DNA from: Pseudobacteriovorax antillogorgiicola
GTDB taxonomy: Bacteria > Bdellovibrionota_B > Oligoflexia > Oligoflexales > RGVZ01
Length of the DNA: 14,866 nt
Reading direction: 5' to 3'
Assembly (NCBI GenBank): GCA_945897695.1
Contig: CAMDGW010000043.1
Span: 1-14,866 of the forward strand
A model generated the notes under the pieces. It saw only the letters and a list, made by a program, of their open reading frames with translations, ran no database searches and had not been told where the DNA came from. This document shows positions 7,190 through 14,524 of the stretch, one piece after another (the stretch's first letter is position 1; the number at the start of each line of letters is the position of its first letter). The translations under genes and the position numbers were made by a program.

Positions 7190-8068
7190 TTATTTTTGGA
7201 CATCACGATGTACAACAGACACGATTACTCCCGGGATGGGCGTTTGCTGAAATTCCTGGCTTAGTTTTTCGACAAAAGTCACACTTCGGTGCTGGCCGCC
7301 CGTACAGCCAATACCAACTCTTAGGAAATGGCGCCCTTCGGCTAAATATCGAGGCAGGCAATATCGATACAGATCTCTAATTTTATTAAATGTTTCGGTC
7401 GCCTCAGGGGTTTTCATCACAAAGTCTTGAACATCCTTATCCAGGCCGGTTTTCTCCCTCATTTTTGACTCAAAATAAGGATTTTGAAGAAATCTGACGT
7501 CATGAAGTCCTTCAATGGGCCAAAGCGGGGCATGTTTGAATCCAAAACTAACCAAGACAAGCTGCAGCGTCCGAAGTGGCTGGCCATGACTACTGTAGCG
7601 CTCTTCGATAAGCCGTCGCAGCTGGTGAGGTTTAAGGTGGGTGGTGTCTAAAATCGCATCTGCCGACTGTTCAACCGGCTTAAGCAGCGAGTCTTCTTGA
7701 AGAATTTGTTCTCGCAACGAGGCTGCAATCCTGGCAAGAGGATGCCGTCGTCGCGCTGTGCCAAAGCGCTCTTCAAGAACGTCTACTTCGGAGCGGACAA
7801 ACAAAACGTCAAGCTTAACCCGGTTTGATAATTCCTCTTTTATCTTTGGAAAACGTTCGGCGAACTGAGTATTTCTGATGTCCATACCAAACGCATAGCC
7901 CTTGTCTGCGGTGATTTCTGCGCCGTCAATGAGGGCCAAAGTGTCCCACAAAAGCTCGATAGGTAGATTATCAATGCAGTAAAAGCCATTATCTTGGAGC
8001 GTGTGGATGGCCGTTGAAAGCCCCGCCCCGGACAAACCTGTAACAATAACAACTCTAGGTCGTGGCAT
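7190..8068 (-). CDS. rapZ: RapZ/YvcJ family nucleotide- and RNA-binding regulator, Walker A lysine replaced
   Basis: A 292-residue member of the RapZ (YvcJ, YhbJ) family. In E. coli RapZ binds the small RNA GlmZ and controls glucosamine-6-phosphate synthase; other members bind or hydrolyse nucleotides. The N-terminal P-loop domain shows TGLSGAGLST then DNGFYCIDNLP, and further on RRRHPLARI. The C-terminal domain is well conserved: VSFGFKHAPL, DVRFLQNPYF and IGCTGGQHRSV (GCTGGQHR at 254-261, the region that senses glucosamine-6-phosphate in E. coli RapZ). The oddity is L17, encoded CTT, where family members have the Walker A lysine (GxSGxGKS). The start ATG touches the rpoN TAG with no gap, so translation is probably coupled. 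ptsN and hpf, which often separate rpoN and rapZ, are missing. Confidence 0.92.
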   Translation of the reverse strand: MPRPRVVIVTGLSGAGLSTAIHTLQDNGFYCIDNLPIELLWDTLALIDGAEITADKGYAFGMDIRNTQFAERFPKIKEELSNRVKLDVLFVRSEVDVLEERFGTARRRHPLARIAASLREQILQEDSLLKPVEQSADAILDTTHLKPHQLRRLIEERYSSHGQPLRTLQLVLVSFGFKHAPLWPIEGLHDVRFLQNPYFESKMREKTGLDKDVQDFVMKTPEATETFNKIRDLYRYCLPRYLAEGRHFLRVGIGCTGGQHRSVTFVEKLSQEFQQTPIPGVIVSVVHRDVQK

Positions 8069-9547
8069 CTAAAAGGGCTTTCGTCGCTTGCTGCTTGGGA
8101 GTATCCCTTGCTGCTCCCGATACTTAGCGATTGTTCGACGACTGATATCAATATTCTCTTTACCCAACATTTCCATAATCTGCTGGTCTGAAAGTGGCTT
8201 GTTTTGATCTTCGCTTTTCACAATCTCACCAATACGACTTTTGACAGCTTCATTGGCAACACTTTCGCCATCACTTCTGCCGATAGCACTATTAAAGAAA
8301 AATTTAAGTTCAAAAATACCGCGCGGTGTGTGGACATATTTGTTGGTCGTAACGCGACTAATGGTTGATTCATGAAGCTCAAGGGACTCAGCAATATCTC
8401 TCAAAACCATGGGCTTTAAATACTGAATCCCGTATTCAAAGAACTCTTTTTGGCGCTCAAGAATCTTTTCCATAACGCGGAGGATGGTGCGCTGTCTCTG
8501 CTCCATGCTCTTGATAATCCATTTGGCGCTTTTAATTTTATCGTCTAAATATTCTTTACCGTCATTCTTCTTGCTTGGGTGAGCCTTTTGGTCTTTGAGC
8601 ATATCCTTATAAAAGGGGCTCACTTTCAGACGGGGTAGGCCGTCTTCATTCATACTAACCACCCACTCACCGCCAACTTTGAAAACATGGACGTCTGGAA
8701 TCACATAATGAGGAGCGTCGGGACCGAACTGCCTGCCGGGAATAGGGTCCAGACCCGCAATAATTCCAACGTTTGTGTAAACTTGATCTAGCGGTATTCC
8801 TAGCGCCTTCGCAACCGCTGAATAATTTCGATTTTCTAAATCGTGCAAGTGACTTTCAACAACGCGCTCAACAATTCCATTGCGAAGCTTAAAGTGGCGA
8901 ATTTGGATCAGGAGACATTCTCTCAAATCTCTAGCGCCCACACCCGGGGGATCAAAGTGCTGAATGGTATCAAGCACGCCCTCTGCGACCTCAAGGTCAA
9001 AACCCTCTTTTTCTGCAAGATCTTCGATCGGTAGCACCAAATATCCACGATCATTAATATTACCAGCAATTTGCTCTGCTATCGCTCGCTCAACCTTGGT
9101 GAAGTCAATTTCCCGAGATTGGTCCAAAACGTACTCTTGGAGTGTGGCTGCCTTTGTGACGATATTTTCATAATTTGGAGTTTCATCGTCAGAGTTATTT
9201 TTTGATCCGCCAGTAGAGGCTTGAAACCTTGACTCTTCATAATTTGAAAGTCGCTCCCAGTCGACTTCACTTTCCTTATTTTTTCCCACTTGATCGACTA
9301 TCGACGAAGCCTCTTCCAAGCGACCAGAGACCGCCTCGGTCTCCGTAAACTCTTTTTCCATTGACGAATAGTCATCACTTGCCTCTGAAGCCACCTCTTC
9401 CAATACAGGGTTTTCTGCCATTTGAGTTTCAACAAATTGCTCAAGCTCAAGACGCGAAAGCTGCAACAGTTTTATTGCCTGCTGCAGTTGCGGGGTCATG
9501 GTTAGGCTCTGACCTAGACCCAGAGATTGTCCAATTTTAATTGCCAT
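8069..9547 (-). CDS. rpoN: RNA polymerase sigma-54 factor
   Basis: Sigma-54 directs RNA polymerase to -24/-12 promoters and needs AAA+ activators to open DNA. All three regions are visible in 492 residues. Glutamine/leucine-rich region I covers about 1-50 (LTMTPQLQQAIKLLQLSRLE). An acidic, variable region II covers roughly 50-120. The core-binding and DNA-binding region III includes the helix-turn-helix around LRDIAESLELHESTISRVT and the near-consensus RpoN box SRRTIAKYRE at 469-478. The ATG at 9547 fits the usual N-terminus (MAIKIGQSLGLGQSLTMTP). lptB lies upstream across a 158-base gap that holds a possible promoter, so rpoN-rapZ may be transcribed partly on their own. Confidence 0.98.
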   Translation of the reverse strand: MAIKIGQSLGLGQSLTMTPQLQQAIKLLQLSRLELEQFVETQMAENPVLEEVASEASDDYSSMEKEFTETEAVSGRLEEASSIVDQVGKNKESEVDWERLSNYEESRFQASTGGSKNNSDDETPNYENIVTKAATLQEYVLDQSREIDFTKVERAIAEQIAGNINDRGYLVLPIEDLAEKEGFDLEVAEGVLDTIQHFDPPGVGARDLRECLLIQIRHFKLRNGIVERVVESHLHDLENRNYSAVAKALGIPLDQVYTNVGIIAGLDPIPGRQFGPDAPHYVIPDVHVFKVGGEWVVSMNEDGLPRLKVSPFYKDMLKDQKAHPSKKNDGKEYLDDKIKSAKWIIKSMEQRQRTILRVMEKILERQKEFFEYGIQYLKPMVLRDIAESLELHESTISRVTTNKYVHTPRGIFELKFFFNSAIGRSDGESVANEAVKSRIGEIVKSEDQNKPLSDQQIMEMLGKENIDISRRTIAKYREQQGILPSSKRRKPF

Positions 9548-9591
9548 ATACTACCCAACCTTTACTCGCAGAATTCCGAATGATCCCCACT

Positions 9592-9619
9592 AGTATAACA
9601 CCACAAACCCCTAAGACAA
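9592..9619 (-). promoter_or_regulatory. Possible sigma-70 type promoter for rpoN-rapZ
   Basis: Read on the minus strand, TTGTCT (9614-9619, 4/6 match) precedes TATACT (9592-9597, 5/6 match) by 16 bases. Transcription would start near 9585, about 38 bases before the rpoN ATG. The site sits in the largest gap of the lpt-rpoN cluster, which supports a separate rpoN promoter, but it rests on hexamer matches only. Confidence 0.4.
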
Positions 9620-9705
9620 ATCAGCTTCGTCAGGCGCAAGCACACGGCGCCCTTCAGGGGGTTTTCTTGGCGTTTTCACCAGTTAGCGCATAGTTGCAGA
9701 TTTGA

Positions 9706-10455
9706 TCAAAACTTGAAGTTTTCACCCAGATAGCTTTCGCGGACAGCGCGATTACTTGCAACCTCTTCTGGCAGACCATGGGCAATAATTTGTCCGCTTG
9801 CCAAAATATAAGCTCGGTCGCAACTGCCGAGGGTTTCGCGCACGTTGTGGTCGGTAATAAGGACCCCAAGACCGTCATTTTTCAAGGAAAGAATTATTTG
9901 TTGAATCTCATGAACCGTAACTGGGTCAATTCCCGCAAATGGCTCGTCCAGCAGCAAAAATCTTGGCTCGATAATCAGTGCCCTGGCAATCTCGACCCTG
10001 CGACGCTCGCCGCCGGAAAGGGCCGATCCCATGGACTTAGCGATATGAGAGACCTGGAATTTTGTCAGTAACTCGTCAAGGCGGTCTTCCCGACGATTGC
10101 GCGGGATCCCGCAGACTTCCATAACAGCCAAGAGGTTGTCTTCCACCGTCATGCGGCGAAAAATACTCATGTTCTGAGGCAAATAAGAAATGCCCTTTTT
10201 TGCGCGCAAATGCATGGGCAGATCGGTTATTTCCGTATCATTCATGAGAATTCTACCGGATTGGGGCTTTAGTAGTCCTACAACCATGTAGAAACTTGTC
10301 GTCTTCCCGGCGCCGTTAGGTCCTAGTAGGCCAACAACCTCGCCCATTCGCACTCGAAAGCTAACCGACTTCACGACCTGCCTAGTCTTAAATGACTTAC
10401 AAATCTCCTCAGCTACCAACTCAGAACGGCCTAATACATTGGCTGCACTTGTCAC
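9706..10455 (-). CDS. lptB: LPS export ABC transporter ATP-binding protein LptB
   Basis: LptB is the cytoplasmic ATPase of the LptB2FGC complex, which extracts LPS from the inner membrane and pushes it along the LptA bridge. The 249-residue sequence has every ABC element: Walker A GPNGAGKTT (G45-T53), signature LSGGERRRVEIARAL (from L146), Walker B FLLLDEPFAGIDP (D170, catalytic E171), and switch histidine H203 in ITDHNVRE. The C-terminus YLGENFKF closely parallels the YLGEDF end of E. coli LptB, which separates it from the similar LivF/LivG branched-chain amino-acid ATPases. It starts with GTG, overlapping the lptA TGA as GTGA (10452-10455), so translation is coupled. The LptF/LptG permeases are not in this window. 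Confidence 0.97.
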   Translation of the reverse strand: MTSAANVLGRSELVAEEICKSFKTRQVVKSVSFRVRMGEVVGLLGPNGAGKTTSFYMVVGLLKPQSGRILMNDTEITDLPMHLRAKKGISYLPQNMSIFRRMTVEDNLLAVMEVCGIPRNRREDRLDELLTKFQVSHIAKSMGSALSGGERRRVEIARALIIEPRFLLLDEPFAGIDPVTVHEIQQIILSLKNDGLGVLITDHNVRETLGSCDRAYILASGQIIAHGLPEEVASNRAVRESYLGENFKF

Positions 10456-11117
10456 TTGATGCCCGCCTTTTTGGTCGAAGGCTGCACAACCCCCTCAACT
10501 CGATCTGCTTTTACCCAGCCGTTTTTAAGATCATAGTAAATCACTTTTCCCCGGACCACGTCGTCACCGCGAGTTAAAATTGGTTCGCCCTTCATGGTCA
10601 CATTGCGCTTTGCGTTGCTAAAAATAGCCTCTCTCCCCTGGGCGCGAATAGGATCTCCGGTCTCTGGGTCAGTTCTAGAGAAACGAACTGATCCAACTGC
10701 GTGAACCTCTTTAACGTCTTTACCGCTCTGTTCAAAAAAGATGGTGGCCTTGTCAGCTTCAAGCCTGATGTCGTCTTGAGTAACGACGACGTCTTCCTCT
10801 AGCATCACCGATCCTCGATCCCTAAATCCAGAAAGACTCTTACTCCAAAACTTAACAACACCAGCCTTGGCGCCATGTTGCTTTGGTCGCTGTGGGGAGC
10901 GTGATTCCCCGCCTGATTTATGGTGGCTTTGTTTAGGATTATTTTCTGTCGCGGGCTTTGCCTTACCAAGCTCTGTCGACTCTAAGGAAGACGACGGAGC
11001 TTTTTCTATCGGCTTAACATCCTCTTCCGTATCATCGACTAGCTCTGCCCTTGCTGCGAAGGAAAAAATCAGGAGGAAGATTGCCGTTAGCGTCAATTTG
11101 TTTTGAGATGTGGACAT
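10452..11117 (-). CDS. lptA: LPS transport periplasmic protein LptA with long linker
   Basis: LptA polymerises as a beta-jellyroll bridge that carries LPS across the periplasm from LptC to LptD. The 221-residue product has a Sec signal peptide with a probable cut after A24 (AARA/ELVD). An unusually long polar, low-complexity stretch covers about residues 25-86 and is rich in E, K, P, S and H. The OstA/LptA domain then runs from about residue 92 to the end (GSVMLEEDVVVTQDDIRLEA, EVHAVGSVRF, QGREAIFSNAKRNVTMKGEP, VVRGKVIYYDL). The linker is not part of E. coli LptA and may be a tether or spacer. The gene lies 3 bases after lptC and overlaps lptB, giving the conserved lptC-lptA-lptB order. Assignment rests on the domain pattern plus position. 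Confidence 0.92.
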   Translation of the reverse strand: MSTSQNKLTLTAIFLLIFSFAARAELVDDTEEDVKPIEKAPSSSLESTELGKAKPATENNPKQSHHKSGGESRSPQRPKQHGAKAGVVKFWSKSLSGFRDRGSVMLEEDVVVTQDDIRLEADKATIFFEQSGKDVKEVHAVGSVRFSRTDPETGDPIRAQGREAIFSNAKRNVTMKGEPILTRGDDVVRGKVIYYDLKNGWVKADRVEGVVQPSTKKAGIK

Positions 11118-11120
11118 TTT

Positions 11121-11729
11121 TTACTTAAGTCCCCCTTTGCCGAGGCCTGAACTCATCACGTCGCTTCGGATGTTTCCCACAACACCGCCTCGCAGTCTAA
11201 CTGACTCATCGCGAACATTATAAGTCATGCCGCCTTCTGAGGCCACAAACTGGCTTGAAGACTGCATACGAACAGGCTTATCCGTAAAAGCATCACCGGA
11301 TTTTTCTGTGTATAAAATCCACTCCGTCATAAACTGACTAGTACCACGCTGGAAGTCCACGTCGCCATCTAGTTCTAACGTGTCGAGAGCCAAGTCTTTT
11401 TGATTGAATAAAGACTCTCCTGCAAATTTAACGACCGCTCTTTTTGCTGAAATTTGCTCACGTACTCCGCCGCGCTGGCGGAATCCAAGAATATCATCAT
11501 CACACACCAATTTTGACGGCTCCATAAGAGCTGCCTTTTTTCCCGATAATCGTGCCTTTAGCTCGTCACCCTTGTACCGAAAAAGCTCGTAGCCTGTCAG
11601 GCGGGCCTTAACTGCCGATTCTGCGTCATTCCGTCCAAGTCTTGGCGGCTTTTGTCCAACGTAAACCCAGATGGACGCGAAAATCAGCGCCAAAGAGGCA
11701 AAAATAAAAATAGCTTTGCTTTTTGTCAT
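11121..11729 (-). CDS. lptC: LPS export system protein LptC
   Basis: LptC is a bitopic inner-membrane protein whose periplasmic beta-jellyroll domain receives LPS from LptB2FG and hands it to LptA. From the ATG at 11729 the protein has 202 residues: a short basic N-terminus (MTKSK), one transmembrane helix at about 5-24 (AIFIFASLALIFASIWVYV), and a beta-rich periplasmic part ending with repeated strand segments such as FVASEGGMTYNVRDESVRLR. Sequence similarity within LptC is low across phyla, so the position directly before lptA-lptB and the topology carry much of the call. The frame also opens with TTG at 11747, adding six residues (208 in all). Neither start has a strong Shine-Dalgarno, and ATG gives the more usual short cytoplasmic tail. 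kdsD ends 29 bases upstream. Confidence 0.88.
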   Translation of the reverse strand: MTKSKAIFIFASLALIFASIWVYVGQKPPRLGRNDAESAVKARLTGYELFRYKGDELKARLSGKKAALMEPSKLVCDDDILGFRQRGGVREQISAKRAVVKFAGESLFNQKDLALDTLELDGDVDFQRGTSQFMTEWILYTEKSGDAFTDKPVRMQSSSQFVASEGGMTYNVRDESVRLRGGVVGNIRSDVMSSGLGKGGLK

Positions 11730-11758
11730 CACAGCCCACAGCTTCAATTTACTAATTA

Positions 11759-12745
11759 TTATACGATCTTTGCCGCCAAAAGGTCATGCATTCGTACCAG
11801 ACCCGCTAAATTGTCTGGGCTGCCGTCGCCAACAACAAAAAGGGACGTAATCTGAGACTCTTCCATCCGCTTAAAAGCCTCGATGGCTAAGGCTGTGGCT
11901 GCTATTTTTCGAGGGTTCTTTGTCATGAAAGCTTCGGCAGTCAACTGAAGAGCTTTGGATCCTTGTGCCAACAATGTCCTGCGGATGTCTCCGTCAGAAA
12001 TCGCCCCAAGAATCTCCCCGGATCCACCCACAACGGGGACAATACCGTAGTTGTTGCGCGTGATGGCTTCTAAAATTGCATGAAACTCTGTATCTCGAGA
12101 GACCGCTGGCAGATCAACGCCTTTGGGCTTCATCAAATCTGAGACGGTCATCAGCCTCCGTCCGAGGGCTCCAGAAGGGTGCAATCTTGCAAAATCTGTT
12201 TGACTAAAGCCACGCGCATTCATCAAAGCAACGGCAAACGCGTCACCCAATGCCATAGCAACAGTGGTAGATGTAGTCGGTGCAAGATTATGAGGACAAA
12301 CCTCACGGTCTACAGAGCCATCGATACAAAAATCGGAAAGCTTTGCTAACGAAGATTCTAATTTACCGGTAATGGCAATCACGGAAACACCAATTCTTTT
12401 GGCGTGCCGAGCGACAGTTAAAACCTCATCAGTCTCTCCGCCAAATGCAATGGCAAAGAGCACATCTTTACGCTGAATAACACCTAAATCGCCGTGTAAT
12501 GCCTCGGCGGGATGAAGAAAAATTGATGGTGTCCCCGTGCTGGCCAGGGTTGCAGAAATTTTTCGTCCAACGTGGCCAGACTTTCCAAGCCCAGTAACCA
12601 CGACCTTACCCTCTGCCTGCAGTATCACTTGTGAGGCCTGGGAAAACTCAACACCAAGACGAGTTGCCGCTGCGTGCAGGGCCTTAGCCTCAACCTCTAG
12701 CGCATTGCTTGCAGATGAAAGAAAATCATTTGCAGCAGTGTTCAT
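11759..12745 (-). CDS. kdsD: D-arabinose 5-phosphate isomerase (Kdo biosynthesis)
   Basis: KdsD converts ribulose 5-phosphate to arabinose 5-phosphate, the first step to Kdo, the inner-core sugar of LPS. The 328-residue protein has an N-terminal SIS domain (VVVTGLGKSGHVGRKISATL, STGTPSIFLHPAEALHGDLG), the conserved histidine of HPSGALGRRL that is active-site in characterised enzymes, and two C-terminal CBS repeats (from about 205 and 270, each ending in a GAISDGDIRR- or GLVRMHDL-like motif). One oddity: the phosphate-binding loop that is usually SxSGE(S/T) here reads AFGGET. The ATG overlaps the pyrG TGA (ATGA, 12742-12745), and AAGG lies about 8 bases before it. GutQ-type paralogues share this build; the LPS-gene context favours KdsD. 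Confidence 0.93.
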   Translation of the reverse strand: MNTAANDFLSSASNALEVEAKALHAAATRLGVEFSQASQVILQAEGKVVVTGLGKSGHVGRKISATLASTGTPSIFLHPAEALHGDLGVIQRKDVLFAIAFGGETDEVLTVARHAKRIGVSVIAITGKLESSLAKLSDFCIDGSVDREVCPHNLAPTTSTTVAMALGDAFAVALMNARGFSQTDFARLHPSGALGRRLMTVSDLMKPKGVDLPAVSRDTEFHAILEAITRNNYGIVPVVGGSGEILGAISDGDIRRTLLAQGSKALQLTAEAFMTKNPRKIAATALAIEAFKRMEESQITSLFVVGDGSPDNLAGLVRMHDLLAAKIV

Positions 12746-14385
12746 TTCGGGGCCTTTTCATCGTTATGAGACTTAAATCTCTTTAACGAAATCGCAGAAG
12801 ATACAAAGTCCCTAAAAAGAGGATGAGCATTCATTGGCCTACTTTTGAGCTCGGGATGAAACTGACAAGCTACAAACCAAGGGTGTCCCTTAACCTCCAT
12901 CACTTCCACAAGCTCTCCGTCAGGAGATAAGCCGGAAAAAACCACTCCTGAGGACTCAAACTTCTCTCGATAAGAGTTATTAAACTCAAATCGGTGCCGA
13001 TGTCGCTCGTTGATCTCAGAGCTTCCGTAAGCGGCGTGCGCTTTGGAGGCATTGGCAAGTTTGCAAGGATATGAGCCAAGGCGCATCGTTCCACCTTTAG
13101 CGGTAACACTCTTTTGGCTTTCCATAATATGAACCACTTGGTCAGGAGACTGGGGGTCAAACTCTTGACTATTTGCGCGCCCAAGATTTAAGGCGTTTCT
13201 AGCAAACTCGATTGCCGCAAGCTGCATGCCGAGGCAAATACCAAAAAAAGGCTTTCCATTTTCTCGTGCATATTTAATTGCAGAAATCTTGCCTTCAACG
13301 CCGCGAGTGCCAAAGCCACCTGGGACAAGAATGGCGTCAAAACGCCCAAGAACTGAGGCCACGGTTGCTGGATTAATTTCATCCGCATCAATGTACTCCA
13401 CGTCTGCCTTACAATTATTAGCGATTCCAGCATGAACTAGGCTCTCATCAATGGACTTATAGCTATCGAAGACGCCCACGTATTTACCAACCACAGCAAC
13501 CCTTACTTCAGCAGTTGGATGGTCCAAATTATGAACGATCCGCCTCCAAGCCGCGAGATCTGGAGCCCCCGTCCAAATATTCAATTCTTCAACAATGGCT
13601 TGGTCAAAGCCCTGAGCATTCATCAAAAGAGGCAGTCTATAAATGCTATCAGCATCAAGGGCCTCGAACACCCGGTCTTGCTTAACGTTACAAAATTGCG
13701 CAATTTTCTTTAGCTGATCTTGCGGGATTTTTCTGTCGCTTCGACAGACCAACATATCGGGTTGTAGACCAATCTGGCGCAAGTCCCTAACAGAATGTTG
13801 GGTCGGTTTGGTTTTTAATTCTTTTGCTGCACCGATGTAGGGGACAAGCGTTAAATGAACTAGAAGGCAATTTTTTTCACCAAGGTCATAACGAATTTGT
13901 CTAATAGCCTCCAAAAAAGGAAGGCTTTCAATGTCGCCGACCGTGCCGCCAACTTCCACAATCGAAATGTCGGCTCCTTCACTTGCTTTAAATATAAATT
14001 CTTTGATCTGGTCCGTGATGTGCGGAATAACCTGAACAGTACCGCCCAGATAATCTCCTCGCCGCTCCTTATTAAGGACTGTGTCATAGACACGGCCGGC
14101 TGAAAAACTATTGGAGCGATTAAGAGTTGCATGGGTAAATCGCTCGTAATGACCTATATCTAAGTCTGTTTCGGCGCCGTCGTCGGTAACAAATACTTCG
14201 CCGTGCTGGTGAGGACTCATGGTGCCTGGATCAATATTGATATAAGGGTCGGCCTTTGTGAGAACAACCTTCAATCCGCGCGTCTCAAGCAATGCGCCCG
14301 CCGTAGCAGCGACGATGCCCTTGCCCAGAGATGAAACCACGCCACCTGTCACAAAAATATACTTAGTACGTTGCTTTGCACGCAT
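12742..14385 (-). CDS. pyrG: CTP synthase
   Basis: PyrG aminates UTP to CTP using ATP and glutamine-derived ammonia in the cytoplasm. The 547-residue length is normal. The N-terminal synthetase domain carries the P-loop TGGVVSSLGKGI (K22), the DPYINIDPGTMSPHQHGEVF stretch with the adjoining GAETDLDIGHYERF, and GGTVGDIESLPFLEAIRQ. The C-terminal class I glutamine amidotransferase domain has PGGFGTRGVEGK, nucleophile C384 in FFGICLGMQ, and the rest of the triad, H510 and E512, in CQFHPELK. The start ATG at 14385 precedes a canonical N-terminus but has only a weak GGA 6 bases upstream. It heads the minus-strand cluster and overlaps kdsD by 4 bases. CTP is the cosubstrate that activates Kdo (KdsB), a plausible reason for the linkage. 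Confidence 0.98.
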   Translation of the reverse strand: MRAKQRTKYIFVTGGVVSSLGKGIVAATAGALLETRGLKVVLTKADPYINIDPGTMSPHQHGEVFVTDDGAETDLDIGHYERFTHATLNRSNSFSAGRVYDTVLNKERRGDYLGGTVQVIPHITDQIKEFIFKASEGADISIVEVGGTVGDIESLPFLEAIRQIRYDLGEKNCLLVHLTLVPYIGAAKELKTKPTQHSVRDLRQIGLQPDMLVCRSDRKIPQDQLKKIAQFCNVKQDRVFEALDADSIYRLPLLMNAQGFDQAIVEELNIWTGAPDLAAWRRIVHNLDHPTAEVRVAVVGKYVGVFDSYKSIDESLVHAGIANNCKADVEYIDADEINPATVASVLGRFDAILVPGGFGTRGVEGKISAIKYARENGKPFFGICLGMQLAAIEFARNALNLGRANSQEFDPQSPDQVVHIMESQKSVTAKGGTMRLGSYPCKLANASKAHAAYGSSEINERHRHRFEFNNSYREKFESSGVVFSGLSPDGELVEVMEVKGHPWFVACQFHPELKSRPMNAHPLFRDFVSSAISLKRFKSHNDEKAPK

Positions 14386-14477
14386 AGAAAATCCGTAAAA
14401 TCTTAGAATTAGAGTAGGGCGGGGCTTGATTGACCCGAACGATAGAAAACATTCTCTCGCTGGAACGACATCCTAAC

Positions 14478-14504
14478 GAAAACGCCCTTCCTCGGTCAAG
14501 AAGG
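14478..14504 (-). terminator. Possible terminator after the M50 protease gene
   Basis: On the minus strand CCTTC (14500-14504) pairs with GAAGG (14486-14490) across TTGACCGAG. Two more pairs, one of them G-T, extend the stem and leave a 5-base loop. GCGTTTTC follows (TTTT at 14479-14482). It lies about 20 bases beyond the protease stop and before pyrG. The stem is short, so efficiency is uncertain. No clear promoter was seen in the remaining 14386-14477. Confidence 0.4.
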
Positions 14505-14524
14505 ATTGCCAAAAATCGGGGCCC

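Noticed and set aside
7190..7215. Terminator at the end of rapZ
   Set aside because: ACATC/GATGT can pair, but with only five base pairs around a 2-base loop, inside the coding end and well separated from the T-run, so it is not a credible terminator.
9625..9665. Hairpin GGCGC/GCGCC between lptB and rpoN as terminator
   Set aside because: The stem is only five base pairs and neither strand has a proper T-run directly after it.
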